Source of the DNA: Variovorax sp. MHTC-1
GTDB lineage: Bacteria > Pseudomonadota > Gammaproteobacteria > Burkholderiales > Burkholderiaceae_C
Assembly: GCF_003984645.1 (NCBI RefSeq)
Contig: NZ_RWKI01000007.1
Coordinates: 124,001 to 188,000 of the forward strand
Reading direction: 5' to 3'
Length of the DNA stretch: 64,000 nucleotides
Shown here: positions 7,837-15,626 of the stretch, piece after piece
Layout: each line of letters begins with the position of its first letter
Position numbering within the stretch: position 1 is the stretch's first letter
Translations under genes and position numbers: made by a program
Notes under the pieces: generated by a model
Seen by the model: only the letters and a program-made list of their open reading frames with translations
Databases searched by the model: none
Told to the model about the DNA's origin: nothing

Positions 7837-8676
7837 ATGTCTGCCCCCCGGTTCGCCACTGCGTGTGCTTCGCCATCCCCCGAGGGGGAGGCGCGGCCGC
7901 CTTGGAGCGGCCCGGCGGCGGCCGTCATCTCCGACTGGCTGGTCCCCGACTGGCCCGCGCCGGCTGGGGTGCATGCGCTGTGCACCACGCGCCGAGGCGG
8001 AGTGTCCGAGGGCAGTTACCAGGGCCTGAACCTCGGCGGCCATGTCGGCGATGCACCAGCCGATGTGGCCGCCAATCGCGCGCTTCTTCGCCAAGCCATC
8101 GGCGCACGGCCCGTGTTTCTGCAGCAGGTGCACGGCATCCGGTTGCTGCCGCTCGATGCGTCCACGCCGGACGGCGAGGCCGCCGACGCCTGCACCACCA
8201 CGGCCAGCGGCGTGGCCTGCACGATCATGGTCGCCGATTGCCTGCCGGTGCTGTTCACCGACGAAGAAGGCCGGCGCGTCGCGGCCGCGCATGCGGGCTG
8301 GCGCGGCCTCGCGGCCGGCGTGCTCGAACAGACGGTGCAGGGCTTCGGCGCCGACGGCCGCCTCATGGCCTGGCTCGGACCCTGCATCGGGCCCGATGCC
8401 TTCGAGGTCGGCGACGAGGTGAAGGCAGCCTTCGAGGCCGACACCCCCGAGGCCCCCGAGGCTGCTCGATGCTTCAAGCCCGCTGCGCAAGCCGGCAAAT
8501 GGCTGGCCGACCTGCCTGGCCTGGCTCGCCAGCGCCTGCGTGCGGCCGGCGTGACGCAGCTTCACGGCAACGACGGCAGCGAAGCCTGGTGCACGGTGCA
8601 CAACCCGTTACTCTTTTTCTCGCACCGGCGGGACCGCGTCAGCGGGCGTTTCGCTGCCTGCATCTGGCGCGACTGA
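7837..8676 (+). CDS. pgeF: peptidoglycan editing factor PgeF / purine nucleoside phosphorylase (YfiH, laccase domain)
   Basis: A 279-residue YfiH-family protein. The core begins DWLVPDWPAPAGVHALCTTRRGG and holds the metal-binding residues: the His of QQVHG, Cys in VADCLPVLF and His in AAAHAGWRGLAAGV. Family members act on purine nucleosides or remove L-Ser-containing muropeptides; the role here is inferred. The gene starts 2 bases after maiA. Residues about 7-28 (SPSPEGEARPPW and flanks) are encoded by a copy of the intergenic repeat. No ATG, GTG or TTG lies between the repeat and the conserved core, so the repeat-derived peptide is probably translated. Confidence 0.85.
   Translation: MSAPRFATACASPSPEGEARPPWSGPAAAVISDWLVPDWPAPAGVHALCTTRRGGVSEGSYQGLNLGGHVGDAPADVAANRALLRQAIGARPVFLQQVHGIRLLPLDASTPDGEAADACTTTASGVACTIMVADCLPVLFTDEEGRRVAAAHAGWRGLAAGVLEQTVQGFGADGRLMAWLGPCIGPDAFEVGDEVKAAFEADTPEAPEAARCFKPAAQAGKWLADLPGLARQRLRAAGVTQLHGNDGSEAWCTVHNPLLFFSHRRDRVSGRFAACIWRD
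7857..7920 (+). repeat. C5/G5-hairpin repeat, copy 3, inside the pgeF reading frame
   Basis: Reads CACTgCGTGTg, then CCCCCGAGGGGG, then CCGCCTTGGaGCGGCCCGG, matching the minus-strand reading of the units at 6241-6406. It lies entirely within the first 30 codons of pgeF and in the opposite orientation to the two upstream copies, which face the maiA-pgeF pair. Confidence 0.75.
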
Positions 8677-8904
8677 AGCGCTTGCGCCGGCCCGCATCGC
8701 GGCTTCGCGTTCGGCCGCTTCGCGTTCGCGCAGCGCGCGCCGCCGTGCCGGCGTGGTCATCAGGTAAACCACCAGTGCCACCGGCGCCAAGCCGTAGAGT
8801 AGAAAGGTGAAGACCGCGCCGAGCACCGTGCCGGTGGTGTTGGTGGCCTCTGCGACCGCCATCATCAGGGCGACATACAGCCAGGCGATGACGACGAGGT
8901 GCAT
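8608..8904 (-). CDS. small inner-membrane protein, hypothetical
   Basis: A 98-residue protein with two predicted membrane helices (about residues 2-19 and 27-48) and a positively charged, Arg/Glu-rich C-terminal tail (TPARRRALREREAAEREAAMRAG). No family is recognised. It ends inside the 3' end of pgeF (69-base convergent overlap), so the last codons of both genes share DNA. No clear ribosome site precedes the ATG at 8904. It may be a Comamonadaceae-specific membrane protein. Confidence 0.65.
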   Translation of the reverse strand: MHLVVIAWLYVALMMAVAEATNTTGTVLGAVFTFLLYGLAPVALVVYLMTTPARRRALREREAAEREAAMRAGASASVAPDAGSETPADAVPPVREKE

Positions 8905-9016
8905 AGACGATGTTTTCAGGTAGGTATAGCGGGGCTTGCTGGTCGGGCCCCTGCGAATGCAGCATACTCAAAACCCGTTGCCATGAGGCGAGTCAGGCGA
9001 GGAACCAGGAGACGTC

Positions 9017-10741
9017 ATGAGACCAGAACAACAGGCCACGGCAGCCGATAGTTTCGCGCCCTTTCAGCAGGCGCTGACCCAAGGGTGGGAGAAGGCGCTC
9101 GAATCCTTCCAGTCGCTCGGCACCGGCGCCAAAGCCGGCGCCCCTTGGGAGATGCCGAAGTTCTCGCTGTCCCCCGCGAAACTGCAGCAGCTGCAGCAGC
9201 AGTACGTCGAAGAGGCCACCGAGCTGTGGCGCCAGGACCTTGCGGCGCGCGCCGGCGGCGACAGGCGCTTTGCCGGCGAGGCCTGGGGCAGCAATCCGTT
9301 CTCGGCTTTTTCGGCGGCGATCTACCTGCTCAATACGCGCACGCTGCTCGGCATGGCCGAGGCCGTCGAGGCCGACGAGAAAACCCGCTCCCGCCTTCGC
9401 TTCGCAGTAGAGCAGTGGACGGCCGCGTCGGCGCCCAGCAACTACTTCGCGTTCAATGCCGAGGCGCTGAAGAAGGCCCTCGACACGCAGGGCGAGAGCA
9501 TCGCCCGCGGCATCAAGAATCTCCTTCACGATGTGCAGCAGGGCCACCTGAGCATGACAGACGAAAGCGCCTTCGAGGTCGGCCGCAACGTCGCGACCAC
9601 CGAAGGCGCCGTGGTGTTCGAGAACGAGCTGTTCCAGCTGCTCGAATACAAGCCGCTGACGCCTAAGGTCTACGAGCGGCCGCTGCTCCTGGTGCCGCCT
9701 TGCATCAACAAGTTCTACATCCTCGACCTGCAGCCCGAGAACTCGCTGATCCGCTATGCGGTGGAGCAGGGCCACCGCGTGTTCGTCGTGAGCTGGCGCA
9801 ATCCCGATGCCTCGATGGCCCACTACACCTGGGACCAGTACATCGAGGATGCCGCGATCAAGGCGATCCAGGTGACGCGCGAGATCACGGGCCAGAACAA
9901 GAAGGGCGGCCAGATCGACACGCTCGGCTTCTGCGTCGGCGGCACCATCCTCTCGACCGCGCTGGCCGTGCTGGCCGCGCGCGGCGAGCAGCCGGCTGCG
10001 TCGGTGACGCTCCTGACCACCTTGCTCGACTTCGTCGACACCGGCGTGCTCGACATCTTCATCGACGAGGCCTTCGTCCAGTTCCGCGAGATGCAGATGG
10101 GCCAGGGCGGCCTGCTGGCGGGCGGCGAACTCGCATCGACCTTCAGCTTCCTCAGGCCCAACGACCTGGTGTGGAACTACGTGGTCGGCAACTACCTGAA
10201 GGGCGAAACACCGCCGCCCTTCGACCTGCTCTACTGGAACAGCGACGCCACCAACCTGCCCGGCCCTATGTACTGCTGGTACCTTCGCAACACCTACCAC
10301 GAGAACAAGCTGGCCCGGCCCGGCGCGCTCACCGTGGCCGGCGAGAAGATCGACCTCGGCCGCATCGAGGCGCCTGTCTACATCTACGGTTCGCGCGAAG
10401 ACCACATCGTCCCGATAGTCGGCGCGTACGCCTCGACGCAGGTGCTCGCGGGCAAGAAGCGCTTCGTGATGGGCGCCTCGGGCCACATCGCCGGCGTGAT
10501 CAACCCGCCGGCCAAGAAGAAGCGCAGCCACTGGATCCGTGCCGACGGCAAGCTGCCGAAGACCCAGCCCGAATGGCTGGCCGGCGCGACCGAGCATCCC
10601 GGCAGCTGGTGGACCGACTGGTCCAACTGGCTCAAGACCCATGCGGGCAAGCAGATCCCTGCCCCCAAGACCTATGGTAAGGGCAGCGCCTACAAGGCGA
10701 TCGAGCCCGCGCCGGGCCGCTACGTCAAGGCGCGAGCCTGA
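9017..10741 (+). CDS. phaC: class I poly(3-hydroxyalkanoate) polymerase
   Basis: A 574-residue PHA synthase that polymerises (R)-3-hydroxyacyl-CoA, mainly 3-hydroxybutyryl-CoA, at the surface of PHB granules. It has the PhaC N-terminal domain and an alpha/beta-hydrolase core with the modified lipase box GFCVGG (nucleophile Cys306). The catalytic Asp462 is in YGSREDHI and the catalytic His490 is in ASGHIAGVINPP. The spacing matches the C319/D480/H508 triad of Cupriavidus PhaC, and the length is typical of class I. A CAGGAGAC ribosome site precedes the start. phaA follows 42 bases downstream, while phaB lies 12 kb away. Confidence 0.97.
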   Translation: MRPEQQATAADSFAPFQQALTQGWEKALESFQSLGTGAKAGAPWEMPKFSLSPAKLQQLQQQYVEEATELWRQDLAARAGGDRRFAGEAWGSNPFSAFSAAIYLLNTRTLLGMAEAVEADEKTRSRLRFAVEQWTAASAPSNYFAFNAEALKKALDTQGESIARGIKNLLHDVQQGHLSMTDESAFEVGRNVATTEGAVVFENELFQLLEYKPLTPKVYERPLLLVPPCINKFYILDLQPENSLIRYAVEQGHRVFVVSWRNPDASMAHYTWDQYIEDAAIKAIQVTREITGQNKKGGQIDTLGFCVGGTILSTALAVLAARGEQPAASVTLLTTLLDFVDTGVLDIFIDEAFVQFREMQMGQGGLLAGGELASTFSFLRPNDLVWNYVVGNYLKGETPPPFDLLYWNSDATNLPGPMYCWYLRNTYHENKLARPGALTVAGEKIDLGRIEAPVYIYGSREDHIVPIVGAYASTQVLAGKKRFVMGASGHIAGVINPPAKKKRSHWIRADGKLPKTQPEWLAGATEHPGSWWTDWSNWLKTHAGKQIPAPKTYGKGSAYKAIEPAPGRYVKARA

Positions 10742-10783
10742 CCCTTCATCCCCTTTTTCAATCGAAGCCTCGGAGAGCACACC

Positions 10784-11962
10784 ATGGAAGACATCGTCAT
10801 CGTTTCAGCCGCACGTACCGCAGTCGGCAAGTTCGGCGGATCGCTCGCCGGGATTCCGGCCACCGAGCTCGGCGCCATCGTCATCAAGGAAGTGCTGGCG
10901 CGCGCCAAGGTCGGCAGCGACCAGATCGGCGAAGTCATCATGGGCCAGGTGCTGGCTGCCGGCGCCGGCCAGAACCCGGCGCGCCAGGCGCTCTTGAAAA
11001 GCGGCATCACCAAGGAAACGCCGGCGCTCACCATCAACGCCGTGTGCGGCTCGGGCCTCAAGGCCGTGATGCTGGCCGCGCAGGCGGTGGCCACCGGCGA
11101 CAGCGAGATCGTCGTGGCGGGCGGGCAGGAGAGCATGAGCCTCGCGCCCCACGTGTTGCCCAACTCGCGCAACGGCCAGCGCATGGGCGACTGGAAGCTG
11201 GTCGACACGATGATCGTGGACGGCCTGTGGGACGTCTACAACCAGTACCACATGGGCATCACGGCCGAGAACGTGGCCAAGAAGTACGACATCAGCCGCG
11301 CCGCGCAGGACGAGCTCGCGCTCGGCAGCCAGACCAAGGCCGCCGCCGCGCAGGACGCCGGCAAGTTCAAGGACGAGATCGTGGCCGTCAACATCCCGCA
11401 GAAGAAGGGCGATCCGGTGGTCTTCGAGCAGGACGAGTTCATCAACCGCAAGACCAGCGCCGAAGGCCTGGCCGGCCTGCGCCCCGCCTTCGACAAGGCC
11501 GGCGGCGTGACCGCTGGCAATGCCTCGGGCCTGAACGACGGCGCCGCCGCCGTGCTGGTGATGACCGCCAAGAAGGCGGCCGCGCTGGGCCTGAAGCCGC
11601 TCGGCCGCATCGCCAGCTACGCGAGCACCGGCCTCGATCCGGCGTTCATGGGCATGGGCCCGGTGCCGGCTTCGCAGAAGGCGCTGCAGCGCGCCGGCTG
11701 GAAGCCGCAGGACCTCGACCTGCTCGAGATCAACGAGGCCTTTGCCGCCCAGGCCTGCGCGGTCAATCGCGAGATGGGCTGGGATGTGAACAAGGTCAAC
11801 GTGAACGGCGGTGCCATCGCCATTGGCCACCCGATCGGCGCCTCCGGCTGCCGCATCCTGGTGACGCTGCTGCACGAGATGGAGCGCCAGAACGCGAAGA
11901 AGGGCATTGCGTCGCTGTGCATCGGCGGCGGCATGGGGGTGGCGCTGACCATCGAGCGCTGA
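10784..11962 (+). CDS. phaA: acetyl-CoA C-acetyltransferase (beta-ketothiolase)
   Basis: A 392-residue type II thiolase that condenses two acetyl-CoA to acetoacetyl-CoA, the first step of PHB synthesis. The reaction is reversible for ketone use. The nucleophile is Cys88 in NAVCGSGLKA, with His349 in AIGHPIGASG and Cys379 in CIGGGMGVAL completing the active site. Length and motifs are normal for the PhaA/AtoB group. It sits directly behind phaC, probably in one transcript, with GGAGAG upstream of the ATG. Confidence 0.97.
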   Translation: MEDIVIVSAARTAVGKFGGSLAGIPATELGAIVIKEVLARAKVGSDQIGEVIMGQVLAAGAGQNPARQALLKSGITKETPALTINAVCGSGLKAVMLAAQAVATGDSEIVVAGGQESMSLAPHVLPNSRNGQRMGDWKLVDTMIVDGLWDVYNQYHMGITAENVAKKYDISRAAQDELALGSQTKAAAAQDAGKFKDEIVAVNIPQKKGDPVVFEQDEFINRKTSAEGLAGLRPAFDKAGGVTAGNASGLNDGAAAVLVMTAKKAAALGLKPLGRIASYASTGLDPAFMGMGPVPASQKALQRAGWKPQDLDLLEINEAFAAQACAVNREMGWDVNKVNVNGGAIAIGHPIGASGCRILVTLLHEMERQNAKKGIASLCIGGGMGVALTIER

Positions 11963-11984
11963 CGCTTTCGCTAAGGAGCATGCG

Positions 11985-12467
11985 ATGTCCATTCCTTCGC
12001 ATCTGTCCGACTATCTCGATCAACGCGGCACACGCTACGAGATCTGTACGCATGGGCACAGCCGCAGCAGCGCGGAGACGGCCCGCAGCGCCCATGTTCC
12101 AGCGGGCCAACTGGCTAAATCGGTCATCCTCGAGGACGAAGCGGGCTGCGTGATGGCCGTCGTTCCTGCCGACAAGATGGTCATGCTGGGCGAGTTCTCG
12201 CGCATGCTCGGCCGCCACAGGCTGAGGCTGGCCGACGAAGCCCGCGTCGCGGCGCTGTTCGGGGACTGCGAACCCGGCGCGATACCTCCGATCGGCATGG
12301 CCTGGGGCATCGAAACCGTCGTCGACGACGAACTCGAAAGCAGCGACGTCGTCTACATGGAAGGCGGCGATCACGAGCGGCTGCTGCGGTTGTCGCGCGA
12401 GCAGTTCCACGAGCTGATGCGCGCTCAGCCGCACGGGAACTTCTGCAAGTCCCCGACGCAGCATTGA
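11985..12467 (+). CDS. YbaK/EbsC family aminoacyl-tRNA deacylase
   Basis: A 160-residue single-domain protein of the YbaK/ProX editing fold. The opening YLDQRGTRYEICTHGHSRS, the block HVPAGQLAKSVILEDEAGCVMAVVPAD with the conserved Lys, and the closing GMAWGIETVVDDEL match trans-editing deacylases that hydrolyse mischarged Cys- or Ala-tRNAPro. AAGGAG lies 6 bases before the ATG at 11985. It follows phaA by 22 bases and may be read through from it. The substrate tRNA is not predictable from the sequence. Confidence 0.85.
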   Translation: MSIPSHLSDYLDQRGTRYEICTHGHSRSSAETARSAHVPAGQLAKSVILEDEAGCVMAVVPADKMVMLGEFSRMLGRHRLRLADEARVAALFGDCEPGAIPPIGMAWGIETVVDDELESSDVVYMEGGDHERLLRLSREQFHELMRAQPHGNFCKSPTQH

Positions 12468-12488
12468 GGGCGACGCCGGAAGCACTGG

Positions 12489-12518
12489 CAACGCATGCGC
12501 GTCACGGTGCATGCGTTG
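12489..12518. other. 10-bp hairpin between convergent genes
   Basis: Perfect inverted repeat CAACGCATGC / GCATGCGTTG separated by 10 bases. It lies between the deacylase stop and the 3' end of the convergent LysR gene and overlaps the LysR stop codon. No T-run follows on either strand, so it is a stem that could slow or process transcripts and not a standard intrinsic terminator. Confidence 0.5.
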
Positions 12519-13437
12519 TGCCGACCTTCGGGGCCAGTTCTGCCGTCAGAAAGTCGATGAAGGCCCGCACGCGCAGCGGCGTGTGGCGGCGATCGGGGTA
12601 GAGCAGCGAGATGGGGCGGGAGCGGCCGCCGGCTTCGGGCAGCAACTGCTGCAGATGCCCTAGATTCAAGTCGTCCTGCACGATGTAGCGGTAAGTCTGC
12701 AAGAGCCCGGCGCCATGGCGCGCCAGCGTCACCATGCCCATGTAGTCGTCGGCGCAGCTGTAGCTGACGGGCGTCTCGAGCTCGATGTTCTGTCCGTCGC
12801 GGCTGAAGAGCCAGGGCACCGGTTGCCCGGTGCTGGGCAGCACGAACTGGATGCACTCGTGCGCCGCCAGCGCCTCGAGCGAATCGGGCTTGCCCGCGCG
12901 AGCCAGGTAGGACGGCGCGGCCACCAGCACCAGCTCCGCATCTTCGAGCTTGCGCGCAATGAGGCCGGAGTCCGGCGGCGCGCGTCCCCGGATCGCGAGG
13001 TCGAAGCCTTCGCCGGTGAAGTCGATATTGCGGTTGCTCAGGTGCAGCTCGATCCGCACCTTCGGAAAGCGCGCCCGAAAGCGCGGCAGCAGCGGCAGCA
13101 CGCGGTAGTGGCCATAGGGCGAGGCGACGCTGAGACGCAGCACCCCGGCCGGAGCCTGCTGCTCGCCGGTGAGCTGGCTCTCGGCGTCGCGCATCAGGCT
13201 CAGTGCCTGGCGGCACTGCTCGTAGTAGGCGCGGCCGCCGTCGGTCAGATGAATCCGGCGGGTGGTGCGAACGAACAGGCGCACCCCCATGCGCGTTTCC
13301 AGCCGGGCAACGGAGCGGCTCACCGCAGCCGGGCTCAGGCCGGCCGCTTGCGCCGCGGCGGTGAAGCTTTCCAGCTCGGCGGCCAGGCAGAACAGTTCCA
13401 GGCTGCCGAGCATCAGATCGTCGAATCGGCGGCTCAT
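12502..13437 (-). CDS. LysR family transcriptional regulator
   Basis: A 311-residue LysR protein. The N-terminal winged helix-turn-helix (AAELESFTAAAQAAGLSPAA, about residues 17-36, then VSRSVARLETRMGVRLF) is followed by an effector-binding domain of two periplasmic-binding-like lobes. The helix motif and the Arg-rich RTTRRIHLT wing resemble the AaeR/DmlR-type subgroup. It is divergent from the SDR and tautomerase genes and is most likely their regulator. The effector is unknown. Confidence 0.9.
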   Translation of the reverse strand: MSRRFDDLMLGSLELFCLAAELESFTAAAQAAGLSPAAVSRSVARLETRMGVRLFVRTTRRIHLTDGGRAYYEQCRQALSLMRDAESQLTGEQQAPAGVLRLSVASPYGHYRVLPLLPRFRARFPKVRIELHLSNRNIDFTGEGFDLAIRGRAPPDSGLIARKLEDAELVLVAAPSYLARAGKPDSLEALAAHECIQFVLPSTGQPVPWLFSRDGQNIELETPVSYSCADDYMGMVTLARHGAGLLQTYRYIVQDDLNLGHLQQLLPEAGGRSRPISLLYPDRRHTPLRVRAFIDFLTAELAPKVGTTHAP

Positions 13438-13442
13438 ACTTG

Positions 13443-13464
13443 TTCCATGAGGTAACTTATGAAG
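13443..13464. promoter_or_regulatory. candidate LysR operator
   Basis: Imperfect inverted repeat TTCCATGAG-gtaa-CTTATGAAG (6 of 9 positions pair), 5 bases from the LysR start codon and about 110 bases before the SDR start. Position and dyad fit an autoregulatory LysR site, but the match is partial. Confidence 0.35.
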
Positions 13465-13571
13465 TGACAGTCTATGTCTTCAATCGCTCCGGGTGCATCA
13501 ATACCATCACGACATGCCCTCAAACCCGGCGTCACCTTCAAGCAGTCGACGCCACCACCCGGAGATATGAA

Positions 13572-14312
13572 ATGAACCAACGCTTGCCTCGAACGGTCGT
13601 CGTCACAGGTGCCTCCAGCGGCATCGGCCTTGCCATCGCGCAGGGTTTCCTGCGCCGCGGCGACAAGGTGGTCGGAAACGCGCGCACGCTCGAACGCCTG
13701 CAGGCCACCGGCCTCGCGCAGGACTTTCCGGACCATTTCCTCGCGGTCGCCGGTGACATCGCCGATCCGGCGACCGCCAAGCGGATCGTTGCCGAGGCGG
13801 TCGCGCGTTTCGGCCATGTGGACGTGCTGGTCAACAACGCCGGCATCTTCAACGCGAAGGCTTTCGCCGAGTACACGGCAGCGGAAGTCGATGCGCTGGT
13901 CGCGACCAACCTCAAGGGCTTCTTCTACGTCTCGCAGGAAGCGGTCCGCCACATGACGCCGCGCAAGCAGGGCCACCTCGTCAACATCACGGCCAGCATC
14001 GCCTTGCAGCCGAATGCCAGCGTGCCCGCGCTGCTGCCGATCCTGGTGAAGGGCGGTCTCAACGACGCGACCCGCGCGCTGGCGCTCGAACTCGCGCCGC
14101 ACAACATCCAGGTGAATGCCGTGGCGCCCGGGATCATCGACACGCCGCTCTACACGCCGGACATGCACGCCTTCCTGAACACGCTGCAGCCGGCAGGCCG
14201 GATCGGCGCGGCGGCAGATATCGTCGATGCGGTGCTGTACCTGAGCGATGCATCCTTCACGACCGGCGTCGTCCTGCCGGTGGATGGCGGCATGAGCACC
14301 GGCAAGTGGTGA
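13572..14312 (+). CDS. short-chain dehydrogenase/reductase lacking the catalytic Tyr
   Basis: A 246-residue classical-length SDR. The nucleotide-binding motif TGASSGIG is at residues 12-19, NNAG at 88-91 and the C-terminal LPVDGG at 235-240. Active-site Ser142 is present. In the Y-x-x-x-K motif the Lys remains (Lys160, VKGGLNDATRAL), but Pro156 occupies the Tyr position. This matches a known SDR subgroup with a K-G-G-L-N sequence, whose chemistry is uncertain. The start at 13572 has GGAGAT upstream. Thirteen bases separate it from the tautomerase gene. It is divergent from a LysR gene. Confidence 0.85.
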   Translation: MNQRLPRTVVVTGASSGIGLAIAQGFLRRGDKVVGNARTLERLQATGLAQDFPDHFLAVAGDIADPATAKRIVAEAVARFGHVDVLVNNAGIFNAKAFAEYTAAEVDALVATNLKGFFYVSQEAVRHMTPRKQGHLVNITASIALQPNASVPALLPILVKGGLNDATRALALELAPHNIQVNAVAPGIIDTPLYTPDMHAFLNTLQPAGRIGAAADIVDAVLYLSDASFTTGVVLPVDGGMSTGKW

Positions 14313-14325
14313 AGCGAGGCCAGCC

Positions 14326-14547
14326 ATGCCCTACGTCAACATCCAAGTGACTCGCGAAGGCGTGACCGCCGAGCAGAAAGAGCAGCTCATCGCGGGCACA
14401 ACCGACCTGCTGTGGCAGGTGCTCAAGAAGCCGCCGGAACTGACCTTCGTGGTGATCGACGAGATCGACACCGACAACTGGGGTCATGGAGGGCGATCCG
14501 TGACCGCGCGGCGCCGCGAGGCCCAGCGCAAGCCGCCGGCAGCCTGA
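14326..14547 (+). CDS. 4-oxalocrotonate tautomerase family protein
   Basis: A 73-residue tautomerase of the 4-OT fold. Pro1, exposed after removal of the initiator Met (MPYVNIQVTREG), is the catalytic base, and the helix TAEQKEQLIAGTTDLLWQVL and strand TFVVIDEID are typical. It is slightly longer than 4-OT (62 residues) because of a basic C-terminal tail. It probably acts with the SDR upstream on an enol or keto intermediate, but the substrate is unknown. It converges on the next LysR gene with a 6-base gap. Confidence 0.85.
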   Translation: MPYVNIQVTREGVTAEQKEQLIAGTTDLLWQVLKKPPELTFVVIDEIDTDNWGHGGRSVTARRREAQRKPPAA

Positions 14548-14553
14548 TCGACC

Positions 14554-15462
14554 TCAGCCGGCGGCGTCCTGCGCCGCATAGTGCGCGCACAGCGTGTCGA
14601 CCAGGGCCTGCGCATAGGTCGGCAGGGTGGTGCGGTCGCGAACCAGCAGGTAGCGCTCGCGCACGCACCAGGGGTCGCTGAGCTCGATCAGCGCGAGCTG
14701 CATGCTCTCGAGGTTGCGGCGCGCCGCCGATTCGGGCACCACGCCGATGCCCACGCCGCTGCCGATCATGCGGCACATGGCATCGAAGCCGCCGAGCTGG
14801 ATGCGCAGCTTCTGGCTCTTGCCCAGGCTTTCGGTGATCTGCGCCAGGAAGGCATGCAGGGTGCTGCCCTGCTGCATGCCGATCGCGTCCTCGCCCAGCG
14901 TCTCGGCAAAGGCGATACGGCGGCGCCGCGCGAGGCGGTGCTTGCGCGAAGTCACGAGCACCAGGCGGTCGGTGCTGAAGTGGATCGCCTCCAGGCCCAG
15001 CGTGTCGACGCTGCCGGCGACGATGCCGATGTCGGCGCGGCCGTCGAGCACGCCGTGCGGGATCTGCGTGTTCGGTTTTTCCTGAAGGTCGATGTTGATC
15101 CGCGGGTGGCGGGCCAGGAAGCCCGGCAGGATCTCCGGCATGAAATCTGTGACCGCCGTGGTGTTGGCGAACACCCGCAGATGGCCGCGCAGGCCGCCGC
15201 CGTATTCGGCCAGTTCGGAGCGCAGCTGACCGGCCTGGTGCAGTACCAGCCGCGCGTGGTGGAGAAAGGCTTCGCCCGGCGGCAGCAGGCGCACGCCGCG
15301 CGCCTCGCGCGACAGCAGCGGCAAGCCCGCCTGCGCTTCCAGCGCCTTGATGCGCGCGCTGGCCGCCGCCAGCGACAGGTGCTGCCGCTCGGCCGCGCGC
15401 GTGAGGCTTCCGAGTTCCGCTGCCGCGACGAAAAGACGCAGGTCCGTCAGGTCGAAATGCAT
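14554..15462 (-). CDS. LysR family regulator, likely controls the divergent putative itaconate operon
   Basis: A 302-residue LysR protein: helix-turn-helix at about residues 15-40 (AAELGSLTRAAERQHLSLAAASARIKALE) and a substrate domain with PHGVLDGRADIGIVAG. It is divergent from a six-gene operon, across a 164-base gap that holds a near-perfect LysR box. In Pseudomonas a LysR regulator stands beside the equivalent ict-ich-ccl genes and responds to itaconate; that role here is by analogy. The ATG at 15462 is the first in the conserved frame. Confidence 0.88.
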   Translation of the reverse strand: MHFDLTDLRLFVAAAELGSLTRAAERQHLSLAAASARIKALEAQAGLPLLSREARGVRLLPPGEAFLHHARLVLHQAGQLRSELAEYGGGLRGHLRVFANTTAVTDFMPEILPGFLARHPRINIDLQEKPNTQIPHGVLDGRADIGIVAGSVDTLGLEAIHFSTDRLVLVTSRKHRLARRRRIAFAETLGEDAIGMQQGSTLHAFLAQITESLGKSQKLRIQLGGFDAMCRMIGSGVGIGVVPESAARRNLESMQLALIELSDPWCVRERYLLVRDRTTLPTYAQALVDTLCAHYAAQDAAG

Positions 15463-15478
15463 GGGTGCATCCTAGCCC

Positions 15479-15501
15479 AGCCTTCGGAAATCCTGAAGGC
15501 T
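15479..15501. promoter_or_regulatory. LysR box (T-N11-A dyad)
   Basis: Perfect inverted repeat AGCCTTC-ggaaatcct-GAAGGCT with T-N11-A spacing at its core (T15484, A15496). It starts 17 bases from the LysR start codon and ends 126 bases before the hydratase start. This is the usual place for the recognition site of a LysR activator that also represses its own gene. Confidence 0.7.
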
Positions 15502-15626
15502 CGGTCTCGAAATCGCAGATTGCGTGCCGGCGCGACCATGGCCACCATGCGGGTCAAGGCGCGGCTTGAACGCCGCTCGCGAACGGAGGCAAGGATGAGC
15601 TTTCGGCGCCGCAGTGGATCGAACGC

